5,061 bases of DNA, taken from positions 1 to 5,061 of the forward strand of contig JAOUFX010000306.1 in the NCBI GenBank assembly GCA_029857975.1, written 5' to 3'. The notes under the pieces were generated by a model. It saw only the letters and a program-made list of their open reading frames with translations, was not told where the DNA came from and did no database searches. This document shows, piece by piece, positions 1 to 5,061 of this stretch (its first letter is position 1; every line of letters starts with the position of its first letter). The DNA comes from Deltaproteobacteria bacterium. Its GTDB lineage: Bacteria; Desulfobacterota; SM23-61. Both the position numbers and the translations under genes were made by a program.

Positions 1-8
1 CCGAGAAA

Positions 9-1922
9 GTGAAGCGCAAGCTCGTCGCCATCCTGAGCGCGGATGTCAAAGGGTACAGCCGTCTCATGAGCGTGGACGAGGAGGCGACCGTGCGCACGCT
101 CAATACCTATAAGCAGGCTATGGGGGATCTCATCCGGCAATATGGCGGCCGTGTAGTGGATGCCCCCGGTGACAACCTGCTCGCTGATTTTGCCAGCGTG
201 GTGGATGCGGTCAAGTGTGCGGTGGAGATTCAGGAGGAGATCAAGGACAAGAATAAGGAGCTACCGGAAGACCGCCGGATGGAGTTTCGGATTGGGATCA
301 ATCTCGGGGATGTGCTGGAGGAAGGAGAGAAAATCTTCGGGGATGGGGTGAATATCGTAGCCCGGGTGGAAAGGTTGGCGGACCCGGGCGGGGTGTGTAT
401 TTCGGGGACAGCGTATGACCAGGTGAAGAACCGGCTGCCTTTTGGGTTTAAGTCCCTGGGGGAGCATGTTGTCAAAAACATTTCGGAGCCGGTGCGGGTC
501 TATCGAGTCTTGATGGAGCCGGGAATTACTTCCCGTTGGGCCTTAGTCAAAAAGATTAGTCTAAGACGATGGCGGAGGACGGCCCTTTCTTTAGGGGTTG
601 TCCTGATTTTAGTAGTCGCTGCAGTCATCGCCTATTTCTATCTGCGTCCCTCCGCTCCTCGGGTGGAGGTCGCCTCCAAGGGGAAAATGGCTTTCCCGCT
701 TCCTGAAAAACCCTCTATCGCAGTCCTACCCTTCGCGAACATGAGCGGGGACCCCAACCAGGAGTTCTTCAGCGATGGGATAACGGAGGCCATTATCACC
801 ACTCTCTCCAAAATTCCGGACTTGTTTGTGATTGCCCGAAACTCCACGTTTACCTATAAGGCAAAGCCCGTAAAGGTCAAGCAGGTAAGCGAGGAGCTGG
901 GTGTGCGGTATGTCCTGGAGGGCAGTATTCAAAAGTCTGCCGACCGGGTTCGGGTCACCGCCCAATTGGTCGATGCGCTCACGGGGCATCACCTTTGGGC
1001 CCAGCGTTACGATCGAAACATGAAGGAACTCTTTGCCCTGCAGGACGAGATGACCCTCGAGATCGTTCTTGCCCTGCGTGTGAAGCTTACGGAAGGGGAA
1101 CAAGAACTTGTCCGGCATCGATCAACGAACAATTTGGAGGCCTGGGGCCATGCGGTCAGAGCCTATAGCCTCTTCGAGCGTTTTACAAAGGAGGATAACG
1201 CTAAGGCGCGGGAGCTTTTTGAGCGCGCTGTAGAGTTGGATCCCAATTATGCCTGGGCCTGGACGTTTCTAGCCTGGACCCATTGGATCGATACCAGATA
1301 TTTCACCCAATCCAGGGAGGAATCTTTCAAACGCGCGGTTGAACTCGCCCAAAAATCGGTGAAACTCTCAGAGAAAAATCCCGATGTCCATGCATTGCTG
1401 GGTGGGATTCATCTCTTTCAACGTCAGTACGCAGAGGCCGTGGCTGCGGGAGAGAGGTCCGTCGCCCTCGGCCCGAATAATGCGGAAAACCTGGTACTCT
1501 TGGGCCATACCTTCCTTTTCGTCGGAAGGTTCGAGGAAGCGATCGAACTGATCCGAAAAGCAATGCGCCTCCATCCCTACTATCCACCCTGGTACCTGGT
1601 GACGCTTGGCAGTTCACTTTATCTTTCAGGGCGGTATGAAGAGGCCAATGCCGCTTATCAAGAAGTCATTCGCCGCACGCGTGATGTGAGGGGCCCTATT
1701 CCTATGTTCGCGCAACTTTTATCGGCCGCCTGCTTCGGTATGCTAAATAGGGATAGAGAAGCCCGGGACCACCTGGGTGAAGGTCGGAATTTATGGCCCA
1801 AAACCGAAGGTGACTTTTCCTTGGAGAATGTTCGAAACTGGTGGGCCAAGCGTACTTTCTACCAAAACCCGGCGCATGTTGAGCAACTCATGGAAGGTAT
1901 GCGAAGGGCCGGCCTGAAATGA
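9..1922 (+). CDS. Class III adenylate/guanylate cyclase fused to TolB-N-like domain and TPR repeats (probably 5'-partial)
   Basis: Predicted membrane-anchored nucleotide cyclase, making cAMP or cGMP from ATP or GTP if active. Seen, numbered from the GTG at 9: a cyclase domain at about residues 3-168, with metal-binding Asp candidates D12 (SADVKGYS) and D55 (PGDNLLADF) and the transition-state pair N115/R119 (GVNIVAR). A basic stretch (RRWRR) precedes one membrane helix at about 192-212. A TolB-N-like domain follows at about 234-340 (KPSIAVLPFANMSGD, YVLEGSIQ, LWAQRYDR). TPR-like helices run from about 376 to 600, with repeats such as ARELFERAVELDPNYAWAW. The topology would put the cyclase in the cytoplasm and the TolB/TPR part in the periplasm. 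The two substrate-recognition positions are unusual: D51 and K108 stand where Lys and Asp are canonical. The reading frame is open to the window edge (E-K before the GTG) and relatives usually carry a few residues before KRKL, so the true start is probably just upstream. The family assignment is strong; activity and nucleotide preference are unknown. Confidence 0.93.
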   Translation: MKRKLVAILSADVKGYSRLMSVDEEATVRTLNTYKQAMGDLIRQYGGRVVDAPGDNLLADFASVVDAVKCAVEIQEEIKDKNKELPEDRRMEFRIGINLGDVLEEGEKIFGDGVNIVARVERLADPGGVCISGTAYDQVKNRLPFGFKSLGEHVVKNISEPVRVYRVLMEPGITSRWALVKKISLRRWRRTALSLGVVLILVVAAVIAYFYLRPSAPRVEVASKGKMAFPLPEKPSIAVLPFANMSGDPNQEFFSDGITEAIITTLSKIPDLFVIARNSTFTYKAKPVKVKQVSEELGVRYVLEGSIQKSADRVRVTAQLVDALTGHHLWAQRYDRNMKELFALQDEMTLEIVLALRVKLTEGEQELVRHRSTNNLEAWGHAVRAYSLFERFTKEDNAKARELFERAVELDPNYAWAWTFLAWTHWIDTRYFTQSREESFKRAVELAQKSVKLSEKNPDVHALLGGIHLFQRQYAEAVAAGERSVALGPNNAENLVLLGHTFLFVGRFEEAIELIRKAMRLHPYYPPWYLVTLGSSLYLSGRYEEANAAYQEVIRRTRDVRGPIPMFAQLLSAACFGMLNRDREARDHLGEGRNLWPKTEGDFSLENVRNWWAKRTFYQNPAHVEQLMEGMRRAGLK

Positions 1923-1940
1923 AGGCCGGATTTGTTTTTT
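1909..1940 (+). terminator. Intrinsic terminator of the cyclase gene
   Basis: A perfect 7-bp stem, CCGGCCT (1909-1915) with AGGCCGG (1923-1929), encloses a 7-base loop and is followed by a T-rich tract (1931-1940, TTTGTTTTTT). The stem starts inside the last codons of the cyclase gene, and the TGA stop (1920-1922) lies in the loop. The T tract is present only in the + direction, so it should not serve the convergent gene. Confidence 0.85.
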
Positions 1941-2150
1941 ACCTTCTAACAATTGGTTGTAGCTAGGTAGATTTCGGTTTTCCCATCGTTAGAATTGGAT
2001 CACAACCCTTCGTCTTTCACGCGAAATTCCCTCAAAATCTCTTGCTGTATAATGTAGCCGATCTTTTCTACTTTTGTAGGGGGGTTGCCCAAGCAATCGT
2101 AGTAGAAGTTCTCAGGCTCGATCCTACGCCCTCTAGGAGCAGGGTAGACT

Positions 2151-3734
2151 TTATCGAAAAATGTGCAGCTTTTTCAAATGGTAGGCCAGGGTTTCTCTGG
2201 GAATACCCAGTTGTCGCGCCGCGGCGCTCACGTTCCAGCGTCCGGTCCCCCGATATTTTGTGGCGTTGAGAGCCTCCAGGTAGCGTGTCCGTTCTCCCTC
2301 CTTTAGAAATCGGTGATCTTTCTCCGGCACAATTTCCGTGTCAGAGTGACGGATTCCGGATGGGGAAGAGGGGTGTTCTTCCCCGGGGATTACAGGCTGA
2401 TGCAGCCAGGCCGGGAGATTGGCGGGGGTGATTTCGTCTCCCTCGCAGAGCGCCGCCGCAGCGAACAGGGCCTGTTCCAGCTGGCGCACATTTCCCGGCC
2501 AAGGGAAAGCCGTTAACCGATCCAATGCTTCCGGCGAAAGGCGCAAGGGTTTTTCACGGGGGAGTTTTCCTTTTTGCTGGCTGTGAGCCTTATTCAAGAA
2601 GTGGAGCGCCAAGAGATGAATATCTTCCACCCGCTCGCGCAGGGGAGGAATCCTGATTTCCATGCCGCAGAGCCGGTAATAGAGATCTTCCCGAAACTTC
2701 CTCTCCTTCATCATTTCCATTAAATCTTTGTTGGTGGCGGCCATGATGCGCGTGTCGGAGGGTATGGGTTTCTCCGAACCCAGGGGGGTCACCTTTTTTT
2801 CTTCCAGTACCCTCAGTATTTTCGCCTGGCAAGCCACACTCATTTCCCCGATTTCATCCAGAAAGAGCGTCCCCCCCGAAGCGGCCACAAATTTCCCCGA
2901 ACGATCGTGGGTCGCCCCGGTAAAGGCTCCTTTGACATGGCCGAAGAGCTCACTTTCCAGGAGCGTCTCGGACAGGGCGGCACAGTTTACCTCTAAAAAG
3001 GGTCCCTGAGCGCGGGGACTGGCCTCGTGAATCCGGCGGGCAGCCAGCTCTTTGCCAGTCCCCGTCTCCCCATAGATTAATACGGGGATATCGGTTTCAC
3101 CTGCTTTGAGACAAAGGTGAAGTGCCTCTTGCACGGCCTGGCTAATACCCACAATGACGGTCTTCCCCTGGGAAAATTCTAGAGATTTATCCTCTATCCC
3201 CACTTCCATCTTCGAAAGGGCTCGATAAGGAACCAATTTTCCCGCCTTCGCCAACGCGGCAGCGTACATCACTGCAAGGGCGCAGAGCCAATCTTTCCAC
3301 TCGGGAGCGAAAACCTTGTCGGAATGATGGTTCAGGATATTCAGGACCCCGAAGAGATGGTCTTCGAAAAGAACCGGCGCGGAAACCATGGCATAGGTCC
3401 TAAGGCCAAACCGCTCATCAACACGTGAATCATGAAAAGTTTGTTTCTGGGCGTTTACCACAAAAACGGGCTGGCGCGACAAGGCCGCGGCTCCGCCGAT
3501 CCCTTCCCCCTGGCGCAGGGTAATATCCATCACTTTGTCAAAAGGAATGTCCGTACTTGAAACGAGGTGTAATTGATTTTCCGTATCGACCTGCCAGATA
3601 GACGCTGCATCCGCGGAAGCAGATTTAGCCAGTATGCGGCAGAAAGCAGCGTTATATTCTGGGCTGCCGGGAATGCCGGCGAGTGGCCCATGAAAAAACC
3701 GGACCGTTTCTAAAAAAGAAATCGTAGGCTTCAT
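2151..3734 (-). CDS. Sigma-54-dependent transcriptional activator (GAF - AAA+ - Fis-type HTH)
   Basis: Bacterial enhancer-binding protein of 527 residues. It would bind upstream DNA sites and use ATP hydrolysis to open promoters held by sigma-54 RNA polymerase. Seen: an N-terminal GAF-like sensor at about 24-165 (RQGEGIGGAA, SAPVLFEDHLFGVLNILN) and no receiver domain, so it is not a classical response regulator. The AAA+ domain spans about 190-425, with Walker A GETGTGKE (222-229), the sigma-54-contacting GAFTGA loop (269-274), Walker B GGTLFLDEIGE (D293/E294), arginine-finger candidates in FREDLYYRL (R348/R354), and sensor II WPGNVRQLE (R417). A Pro/Ser-rich linker (about 445-475) leads to a Fis-type helix-turn-helix at 501-525 (NVSAAARQLGIPRETLAYHL). 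All core motifs are intact, so it should be functional. The ATG at 3732-3734 is preceded by a modest Shine-Dalgarno GAGAAG at 3741-3746, six bases away. It is convergent with the cyclase and divergent from the exported-protein gene. The effector and the target genes are unknown. Confidence 0.95.
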   Translation of the reverse strand: MKPTISFLETVRFFHGPLAGIPGSPEYNAAFCRILAKSASADAASIWQVDTENQLHLVSSTDIPFDKVMDITLRQGEGIGGAAALSRQPVFVVNAQKQTFHDSRVDERFGLRTYAMVSAPVLFEDHLFGVLNILNHHSDKVFAPEWKDWLCALAVMYAAALAKAGKLVPYRALSKMEVGIEDKSLEFSQGKTVIVGISQAVQEALHLCLKAGETDIPVLIYGETGTGKELAARRIHEASPRAQGPFLEVNCAALSETLLESELFGHVKGAFTGATHDRSGKFVAASGGTLFLDEIGEMSVACQAKILRVLEEKKVTPLGSEKPIPSDTRIMAATNKDLMEMMKERKFREDLYYRLCGMEIRIPPLRERVEDIHLLALHFLNKAHSQQKGKLPREKPLRLSPEALDRLTAFPWPGNVRQLEQALFAAAALCEGDEITPANLPAWLHQPVIPGEEHPSSPSGIRHSDTEIVPEKDHRFLKEGERTRYLEALNATKYRGTGRWNVSAAARQLGIPRETLAYHLKKLHIFR

Positions 3735-3807
3735 TTTATGCTTCTCGGGGACTCAACTCCATAAATGGGCCATTCTGTTTAGGGTAGTACCGTAATGAAA
3801 ATACTTT

Positions 3808-3962
3808 TGATGAATTAGTAAAAAGTCGTCATTCCCGCGCAGGCGGGAATCCAGGATGGATGAAAGGCATTGAAAACTGGATTCCCATTCCCCGCTTCCG
3901 CGAGGACAAGCTTCACGGGAGTGATGGAAAAGCCAATGGAAAGACTTTTTACGAGACCATCA
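3808..3962. repeat. 155-bp MITE-like inverted-repeat element with ATTCCC/GGGAAT core
   Basis: The ends are 20-bp imperfect inverted repeats (3808-3827 and 3943-3962) matching at 16 of 20 positions, including a perfect inner 10 bp, GTAAAAAGTC/GACTTTTTAC. Inside is a perfect 8-bp hairpin, ATTCCCGC (3831-3838) with GCGGGAAT (3843-3850). A second perfect 10-bp inverted repeat pairs GGGAATCCAG (3845-3854) with CTGGATTCCC (3877-3886). The right half holds a worn copy of the left motif (ACGGGAGTGATGG against GTCATTCCCGCG). There is no open reading frame of note and no clear target-site duplication. The core fits the ATTCCC-N8-GGGAAT pattern known as dRS3 in Neisseria, and similar intergenic repeats occur in many proteobacteria. 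It is probably one copy of a dispersed non-autonomous element. Confidence 0.75.
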
Positions 3963-4007
3963 GTTATTAAATAATTTAAGAATAAAAATGGAAAATATGC
4001 AAGCTAA

Positions 4008-4088
4008 ATTTTAACCAATTTAACAAAAATGGTTAAAATGGCATTGCCAAAATTGCCAAATTTTGTGATAAACGCGTGATTTGACGCG
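4008..4088. promoter_or_regulatory. Cluster of palindromes, candidate operator or upstream activator sites
   Basis: Four inverted repeats lie within 81 bases. ATTTTAACCA (4008-4017) is mirrored by TGGTTAAAAT (4030-4039), a perfect 10 bp with a 12-base spacer. TGGCA-T-TGCCA covers 4039-4049. CAAAATT (4048-4054) is mirrored by AATTTTG (4059-4065). CGCGT (4073-4077) is mirrored by ACGCG (4084-4088). The 9-mer ATTGCCAAA is also tandemly repeated (4043-4051, 4052-4060). The cluster sits between a Fis-HTH activator gene and a divergent gene, upstream of a sigma-54-like promoter, as expected for activator-binding sites. Which palindrome is bound, if any, is not known. Confidence 0.45.
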
Positions 4089-4109
4089 GCTATTTAATAA
4101 TGGGATTAT
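4081..4109 (+). promoter_or_regulatory. Weak candidate sigma-70-type promoter
   Basis: TTGACG (4081-4086) matches the -35 consensus at 5 of 6 positions and is 17 bases from GATTAT (4104-4109), which matches the -10 consensus at 4 of 6. The palindrome CGCGT/ACGCG (4073-4088) covers the -35 box, which would fit repressor control. The surrounding sequence is extremely AT-rich, so chance matches are likely. Confidence 0.2.
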
Positions 4110-4162
4110 AAAAAACTAAATAATATCGTAAAGATAAAAATCATGAGGTAAAAAAAAGAGAT

Positions 4163-4178
4163 TGGCATAAGGCTTGAT
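4163..4178 (+). promoter_or_regulatory. Sigma-54-like (-24/-12) promoter candidate
   Basis: TGGCATA (4163-4169), a 4-base spacer and TTGAT (4174-4178) match the consensus TGGCAYR-N4-TTGCW in spacing and at every defined position except one. That one is A4177, in place of the normally conserved C of the -12 GC. The preceding bases (4159-4162) also fit the extended consensus (rNrY). Transcription would begin near 4189, reading toward the exported-protein gene and through the hairpin at 4285-4320. Its position beside a sigma-54 activator gene strengthens the case; the mismatch at -12 weakens it. Confidence 0.35.
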
Positions 4179-4284
4179 CTCTTAATTGTAATCATAACTC
4201 ATACTTTCAAAATGAAGCGGTGGATATTGTCGGCTAATATCGGGAGGATTTTATGAAAAGAGGGATGCGGAAGTGCCAATACGG

Positions 4285-4326
4285 AAGGCTTCGGAGGGTT
4301 TTGTATCCCTTTGGGGCCTTTCTTCT
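4285..4326 (+). terminator. G-U-rich hairpin upstream of the exported-protein gene (terminator or attenuator)
   Basis: AAGGCTTCGGAGGG (4285-4298) pairs with CCCTTTGGGGCCTT (4307-4320) in 14 consecutive pairs, four of them G-U, around an 8-base loop. It is followed by TCTTCT, a weaker T-rich tail. The G-U pairs hold only in the + transcript, because the opposite strand would have A-C mismatches, so the structure is expected in RNA made toward 4398. It closely resembles the terminator at 4977-5020. It could end an upstream transcript or act as an attenuator in the leader of the gene at 4398. A 28-codon reading frame with a good Shine-Dalgarno (GGGAGG, 4242-4247; ATG 4253) runs through it and ends at 4339. 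Confidence 0.5.
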
Positions 4327-4383
4327 CTGTTTTCCTTGAATTGCTTTTCCTTATAAAAATCAACTAAACCTTCAAAACCAAAA

Positions 4384-4389
4384 AGGAGG
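4384..4389 (+). promoter_or_regulatory. Strong Shine-Dalgarno site that decides the start of the exported-protein gene
   Basis: AGGAGG lies only 2 bases before the ATG at 4392 but 8 bases before the ATG at 4398. The usual spacing is about 5-9 bases, so 4398 is the likelier start. Confidence 0.8.
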
Positions 4390-4397
4390 AAATGACC

Positions 4398-4886
4398 ATG
4401 GCTACAAGAAAGTCAATGTGGGTTCTCTTGGGCATCTTAGTGATCTTGGCCTGGGTTCTTGGGTCTGCTTCAACGGCCCAAGCAGAAGACCTCAAATGCA
4501 GACTAATTTCTACTGTCACAAAGGTTGAAACTAATAAAATCGACGATCAAGAAGGGCACGTAGTGGGAATTTACGAGAGAAAGGGTTTAATGTTGCATGA
4601 CAACGGAGAAGTGGCCAACGAATTGAATAGAGGCGTTTTTGACAATATCAAAGGGGTCTCCAAATGGCAGGGATATTGCCTTCAGACCTTTAAGGACGGC
4701 TCTACAATGATGATGAAGCATCAAGGCACAAACAATAAAGGGCAAATTGTTGAGGCCAGCTTTGAATTAATTAAGGGGACCGGTCGGTTTGAAGGGATCA
4801 AGGGCCAAGGAACCTTCACCGGACAAGATCACGGGAGCTTTAACCACCTTCAGTTTACTGGCACTTATACTCTGCCCAAAAAATGA
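4398..4886 (+). CDS. Small exported protein of unknown function, predicted beta-rich
   Basis: I do not recognise the family with confidence. Starting at the ATG at 4398 (chosen for its 8-base spacing from AGGAGG), the protein has 162 residues. An in-frame ATG at 4392 would add two. Seen: a classical Sec signal peptide, with basic start MATRK, hydrophobic core at about 8-21, and a likely signal peptidase I site after AQA at residue 29. No lipobox cysteine is present. The mature part is about 133 residues and polar, with two cysteines (34 and 94) that could form a disulfide. A Gly-rich segment, GTGRFEGIKGQGTFTG (127-142), is followed by FTGTYTLPKK at the end. Such alternating Gly/aromatic segments resemble small beta-barrel proteins of the allene-oxide-cyclase/dirigent-like type, but this is only a resemblance. 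The gene is monocistronic, flanked by related hairpins, and divergent from the sigma-54 activator, which may control it. Its location is probably periplasmic or secreted. Confidence 0.85.
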   Translation: MATRKSMWVLLGILVILAWVLGSASTAQAEDLKCRLISTVTKVETNKIDDQEGHVVGIYERKGLMLHDNGEVANELNRGVFDNIKGVSKWQGYCLQTFKDGSTMMMKHQGTNNKGQIVEASFELIKGTGRFEGIKGQGTFTGQDHGSFNHLQFTGTYTLPKK

Positions 4887-4976
4887 TTTGCAGTAGAGCA
4901 AAAATGAGCAAGCTAACAACCTGACTTTATCTTGTGGGGAATTTATGAAATGGATTTTCCAGAAGGACCTAATATG

Positions 4977-5020
4977 AAGGCTCCAGGGGGATTTTGAATA
5001 TCCCTTTGGAGCCTTTTTCT
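4977..5020 (+). terminator. Intrinsic terminator of the exported-protein gene
   Basis: AAGGCTCCAGGGGGAT (4977-4992) pairs with ATCCCTTTGGAGCCTT (5000-5015) in 16 consecutive pairs, two of them G-U, around a 7-base loop. The T tract is at 5014-5018. It lies 90 bases after the stop codon. It is related in sequence to the hairpin at 4285-4320, with all stem differences between the two preserving pairing. Confidence 0.88.
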
Positions 5021-5061
5021 ATCACAATCTCGGGAAAAAATTAGTATCCCAGAAGCAATAA

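Noticed and set aside
726..1118. 130-codon frame antisense to the cyclase gene
   Set aside because: It lies wholly within a gene with clear domain motifs, has no recognisable motif of its own and no supporting context.
2048..2053. Perfect TATAAT between the convergent genes, + strand
   Set aside because: No acceptable -35 box lies 15-19 bases upstream and there is no extended -10 TG. Only antisense of the activator gene lies downstream, so it is probably chance in an AT-rich gap.
2076..2140. tRNA-like segment (GGGGGGTTGCCCAAGC followed by a CTCGATC loop-like motif)
   Set aside because: The would-be T stem has at most three pairs, the acceptor arms do not match, and no anticodon arm forms. 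It cannot be supported as a tRNA or a remnant.
3831..3886. Repeated ATTCCC/GGGAAT motifs considered as CRISPR repeats
   Set aside because: They are inverted rather than direct, have no regular spacers, and no cas gene is nearby. They belong to the inverted-repeat element.
4039..4056. TGGCA...TTGCC as a sigma-54 promoter
   Set aside because: The spacing between GG and GC is 13 bases instead of 10; the sequence is better explained by the palindromes and the 9-mer repeat there.
4156..4183. Hairpin AAGAGAT/ATCTCTT with a 14-base loop
   Set aside because: The loop is long, no T tract follows, and it coincides with the sigma-54-like promoter, in which case it would lie upstream of the RNA start.
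4253..4339. 28-codon reading frame with good Shine-Dalgarno, considered as a gene
   Set aside because: It is very short, overlaps a terminator-like hairpin, and is not matched in the related downstream copy. It is kept only as an attenuator hypothesis.
4352..4357. TATAAA just upstream of the exported-protein gene as a -10 box
   Set aside because: There is no -35 match at suitable spacing. It remains possible only if the hairpin at 4285-4320 fully terminates upstream transcription.

Overview
The window looks like chromosomal DNA from a Gram-negative bacterium with sigma-54 regulation and a periplasm. Desulfobacterota (the former Deltaproteobacteria) is the most likely group. This rests on the class III cyclase/TolB-N/TPR fusion, a GAF-AAA+-Fis enhancer-binding protein, and a GTCATTCCCGCG-type intergenic repeat. 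No marker gene is present, so the placement is inference.

Layout from left to right. (1) Positions 9-1922 (+) hold a membrane-anchored class III nucleotide cyclase fused to a TolB-N-like domain and a TPR tail. It ends in an intrinsic terminator (1909-1940) whose hairpin loop contains the stop codon. The gene probably begins just left of the window edge. (2) Positions 1941-2150 are a convergent gap in which I see no gene and no terminator for the opposing gene. (3) Positions 2151-3734 (-) encode a complete sigma-54-dependent transcriptional activator (GAF, AAA+, Fis-type HTH). (4) Positions 3735-4397 are about 660 bases without a firm protein gene, but dense in structure. They hold a 155-bp inverted-repeat element (3808-3962), a very AT-rich stretch with four inverted repeats (4008-4088), a near-consensus sigma-54 promoter with one important mismatch (4163-4178), and a G-U-rich hairpin resembling a terminator (4285-4320). 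(5) Positions 4398-4886 (+) encode a small exported protein of unknown function with a strong Shine-Dalgarno site. It is followed by a strong intrinsic terminator (4977-5020) related to the hairpin upstream of the gene.

How it may work together (inference): the sigma-54 activator is divergent from the exported-protein gene. Between them lie palindromes suited to activator binding and, about 75-155 bp further on, a -24/-12-like promoter pointing at that gene. This suggests a local signal-sensing switch in which the GAF-domain activator controls the small exported protein. The two related hairpins flanking that gene suggest an attenuator/terminator pair or a decayed tandem duplication. The cyclase is a separate, convergently transcribed unit with no visible link to the others.
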